The position numbers and the translations under genes were made by a program. Source: JAEUKQ01 sp044227605 (GTDB lineage Bacteria; Pseudomonadota; Alphaproteobacteria; JAEUKQ01). Taken from it: 32,835 nucleotides of DNA. The DNA lies in contig JBGAWJ010000005.1 of assembly GCA_044227605.1 (NCBI GenBank), positions 1 to 32,835 of the forward strand, read 5' to 3'. Position 1 is the first letter of the stretch; every line of letters starts with the position of its first letter. Below, piece after piece: positions 30,950 to 32,835 of this stretch. The notes beneath the pieces were generated by a model. The model was not told the origin of the DNA and searched no databases. It was given only the letters and a program-made list of their open reading frames with translations.

Positions 30950-32835
30950 ATGACCAATAAATCCCCCAGATTAAACCCCTTACAAAAGCTTTTTTTTCTA
31001 ACATTGGCTTTTTGTTTGTTCATGAGCACTTTTATATCTGCCACTTATTTGCAGGCACAAAATATACCTACTATTACCGGTATAAGGGTTGAGGGGGTGC
31101 AGCGGATAGAAGCAGATACAGTAAGGGCTTATCTTGGTTTTCAAGTAGGGGATCCTGTAGATTTACGTTTAATTGACGAAGGATTGAAGTCCCTATACGC
31201 CACTGGTTTTTTTGCTGATGTGCAAATTTTGCGTGAAGGCAATGGGATAGTCATAAAAGTCAAAGAAAATCCTATCATTAACCGGGTAGCTTTTGAGGGA
31301 AATAAAAGGATTGACGACAAAATCTTAACGGTTGAAGTACAGTTAAGGCCACGGGTTGTTTACTCGGCCACTAAAGCCATTGCAGATGCAAAAAGGATCC
31401 AAGATGTTTATCGGCGCAATGGCAGGTTTGCAACAACGGTTGAGCCAAAAATTATCCAATTAGAACAAAACCGCGTTGATTTGGTTTTTGAGATTAAAGA
31501 AGGAACTCGCACAACCGTAGCCAGTGTATTATTTGTAGGTAACAAAATTTTTAGTGATAGGATCTTGCGTTCCCAGATTATTACACATCGTAGCGCTTGG
31601 TATCGGTTTTTATCAACCAATGATAATTATGACCCCGATCGTATCGAAGCGGATGTTGAGCTGTTAAAAAATTATTATGGTCAGCATGGATATGTTGATT
31701 TTAATGTATTATCCAATGTGGTGGAATTTTCCCCGGAACGTAATGCTTTTTTCGTGACATTTACTGTGGAAGAAGGCAATCGTTATAAAATTGGCACTGT
31801 CAATTTAACCACCAATCTGCGTAATCTAAATGTTGACCGATTAAAAAAACTGATTAGGTCAAAAGCAGGTTCATGGTTTGATTCAAGCCTTGTTGAAGAA
31901 ACAATATTAGATTTAACCGAAGAAATAGGGACGTTGGGGTATGCTTTTGCCGGTGTGGAGCCGGTTCTAAACATTGACCGGGAAAATCGCCGGGTTGATA
32001 TCACTTATCAGATTAAAGAAGGTATCAAAGTATATGTTGAGCGTATTGATATAGTTGGAAATGTCCGAACTTTGGACCGCGTTATCCGTCGTGAATTTCA
32101 AATTGCAGAAGGAGATGCGTTTAATGCATCTAAACTAAGGACAACCCGTCAACGATTATTCAATCTAGGCTTCTTTAGCAAGGTTGATATCCAAACAAAA
32201 CAAGGCAGTGCCCCTGATAAGGTTGTTTTGGTGGTTGATGTGCGTGAACAATCGACGGGCAGTTTGAATTTTGGTTTAGGTTATTCAACATCAGACGGGC
32301 CAGTTGGAACAGTGACGCTTAGCGAACAAAATTTCTTAGGCAAAGGGCAAGCTTTAAGTGTTAACTTGACATTGTCCGGGTTGCGTTCTTCTGCACAAAT
32401 CAGTTTTGACGAACCTTATTTCATGGGGCGTGATCTTCGTGCTGGTTTTGATGTGTTCCGGACGCAAGCTGGACTCTTTAAGATTGGCAGCGTGGATGAG
32501 CAATCTTACAGAGAAACCAGTACGGGGTTTACCTTGCGCGCTGGGTACGACCTAAGTGAGCATTTAAGTCAGAATTGGAGTTATTTGCTTTCATATGATC
32601 AAATTTTTGATGTCAAAAACGGGGTATCCGCAGCTGTACAACAGCAAAAAGGCAACAGTATCAAATCTTCCCTGTCGCATTCCTTAGTTCTAGATTACAG
32701 GGATAGCCGTTTTGATACACGCGAAGGGTATTCTATCCGGGTATCCAATGAATTTGCGGGACTAGGGGGTGATATTTCCTATTTAAAATCCAGGGTTTCT
32801 GCTGGTTATTGGGTTCCTGTTTTTAATAAAAATGT
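30950..32835 (+). CDS. bamA: Outer-membrane protein assembly factor BamA (3' end cut by window)
   Basis: The frame stays open for 628 residues to the window edge. A signal peptide (hydrophobic segment at about 13-31, likely cleavage near LQA-QN) is followed by five POTRA repeats at about 39-420, recognisable from repeats such as TGIRVEGVQRIE, NRVAFEGNKRIDD and ERIDIVGNVRTLD. The start of the 16-strand barrel is near residue 425 (GSLNFGLGYSTSDG), with LSEQNFLGKGQ and LDYRDSRFDTREGY. It inserts beta-barrel proteins into the outer membrane. The remaining barrel strands are outside the window. The gap from rseP is 76 bases, with a purine-rich AGGAAAAAAG upstream of the ATG. Confidence 0.95.
   Translation, partial: MTNKSPRLNPLQKLFFLTLAFCLFMSTFISATYLQAQNIPTITGIRVEGVQRIEADTVRAYLGFQVGDPVDLRLIDEGLKSLYATGFFADVQILREGNGIVIKVKENPIINRVAFEGNKRIDDKILTVEVQLRPRVVYSATKAIADAKRIQDVYRRNGRFATTVEPKIIQLEQNRVDLVFEIKEGTRTTVASVLFVGNKIFSDRILRSQIITHRSAWYRFLSTNDNYDPDRIEADVELLKNYYGQHGYVDFNVLSNVVEFSPERNAFFVTFTVEEGNRYKIGTVNLTTNLRNLNVDRLKKLIRSKAGSWFDSSLVEETILDLTEEIGTLGYAFAGVEPVLNIDRENRRVDITYQIKEGIKVYVERIDIVGNVRTLDRVIRREFQIAEGDAFNASKLRTTRQRLFNLGFFSKVDIQTKQGSAPDKVVLVVDVREQSTGSLNFGLGYSTSDGPVGTVTLSEQNFLGKGQALSVNLTLSGLRSSAQISFDEPYFMGRDLRAGFDVFRTQAGLFKIGSVDEQSYRETSTGFTLRAGYDLSEHLSQNWSYLLSYDQIFDVKNGVSAAVQQQKGNSIKSSLSHSLVLDYRDSRFDTREGYSIRVSNEFAGLGGDISYLKSRVSAGYWVPVFNKN

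Noticed and set aside
1..32835. tRNA genes, CRISPR arrays, insertion sequences or prophage genes
   Set aside because: No cloverleaf-like segment, regularly spaced repeats, transposase or phage protein was recognised by reading; a covariance-model scan could still find small RNAs.

Overview
This is an AT-rich stretch of an alphaproteobacterial chromosome made up mostly of conserved housekeeping genes. Two alphaproteobacterial gene clusters are recognisable. One is smpB-folK-rpoZ-rel-acpS-lepB-rnc-era followed by recO-(FAD oxidoreductase)-parC. The other is rpsB-tsf-pyrH-frr-uppS-cdsA-dxr-rseP-bamA. The double cold-shock-domain protein, the bactofilin, the single bifunctional Rel enzyme and the Bpt-type aminoacyl-protein transferase fit the same class. 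I cannot name genus or species; the low GC would suit a host-associated or streamlined relative of Rhodospirillales, but that is inference.

Layout: 1-119 holds the 5' end of a minus-strand gene, tentatively NAD kinase. 373-1528 carries a double cold-shock protein and a bactofilin on the plus strand. 1623-5462 is a tight minus-strand operon: lytic transglycosylase, alpha/beta hydrolase, threonine dehydratase/serine racemase-like PLP enzyme. 5678-12798 is the plus-strand smpB-to-era block (trans-translation, folate, RNA polymerase omega, stringent response, holo-ACP synthesis, signal peptidase, RNase III, Era). 12873-14516 is an inverted periplasmic 5'-nucleotidase. 14841-19211 is recO, a DadA-like oxidoreductase and parC. 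19325-22535 is a TRAP transporter whose membrane subunits and binding protein converge on a shared palindromic terminator. 22633-23412 is bpt. 23748 to the right edge is the translation, isoprenoid, phospholipid and outer-membrane-assembly cluster, with bamA cut by the window end.

The most striking anomaly is lepB at 10275-11064. The N-terminal membrane anchor and the rest of the catalytic domain are both present, but in different frames. About 47 bp that should encode the catalytic-serine box (SGSM) are missing at the junction. This is either a real inactivation of a normally essential gene, implying a second signal peptidase I elsewhere, or a sequence or assembly error. Several neighbours (Slt, 5'-nucleotidase, BamA, the TRAP binding protein) carry signal peptides that need processing, so it deserves checking.

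Other points of interest are a perfect FNR/FixK-type palindrome upstream of bpt, the convergent TRAP genes, hairpins in the leaders of the cold-shock gene and rpsB, a likely attenuator between rpsB and tsf, and the absence of dapA and pdxJ from positions where this class often has them. I saw no tRNA, rRNA, CRISPR array, insertion sequence or prophage. I found no clearly new multi-gene system; most of the window is ordinary core genome.
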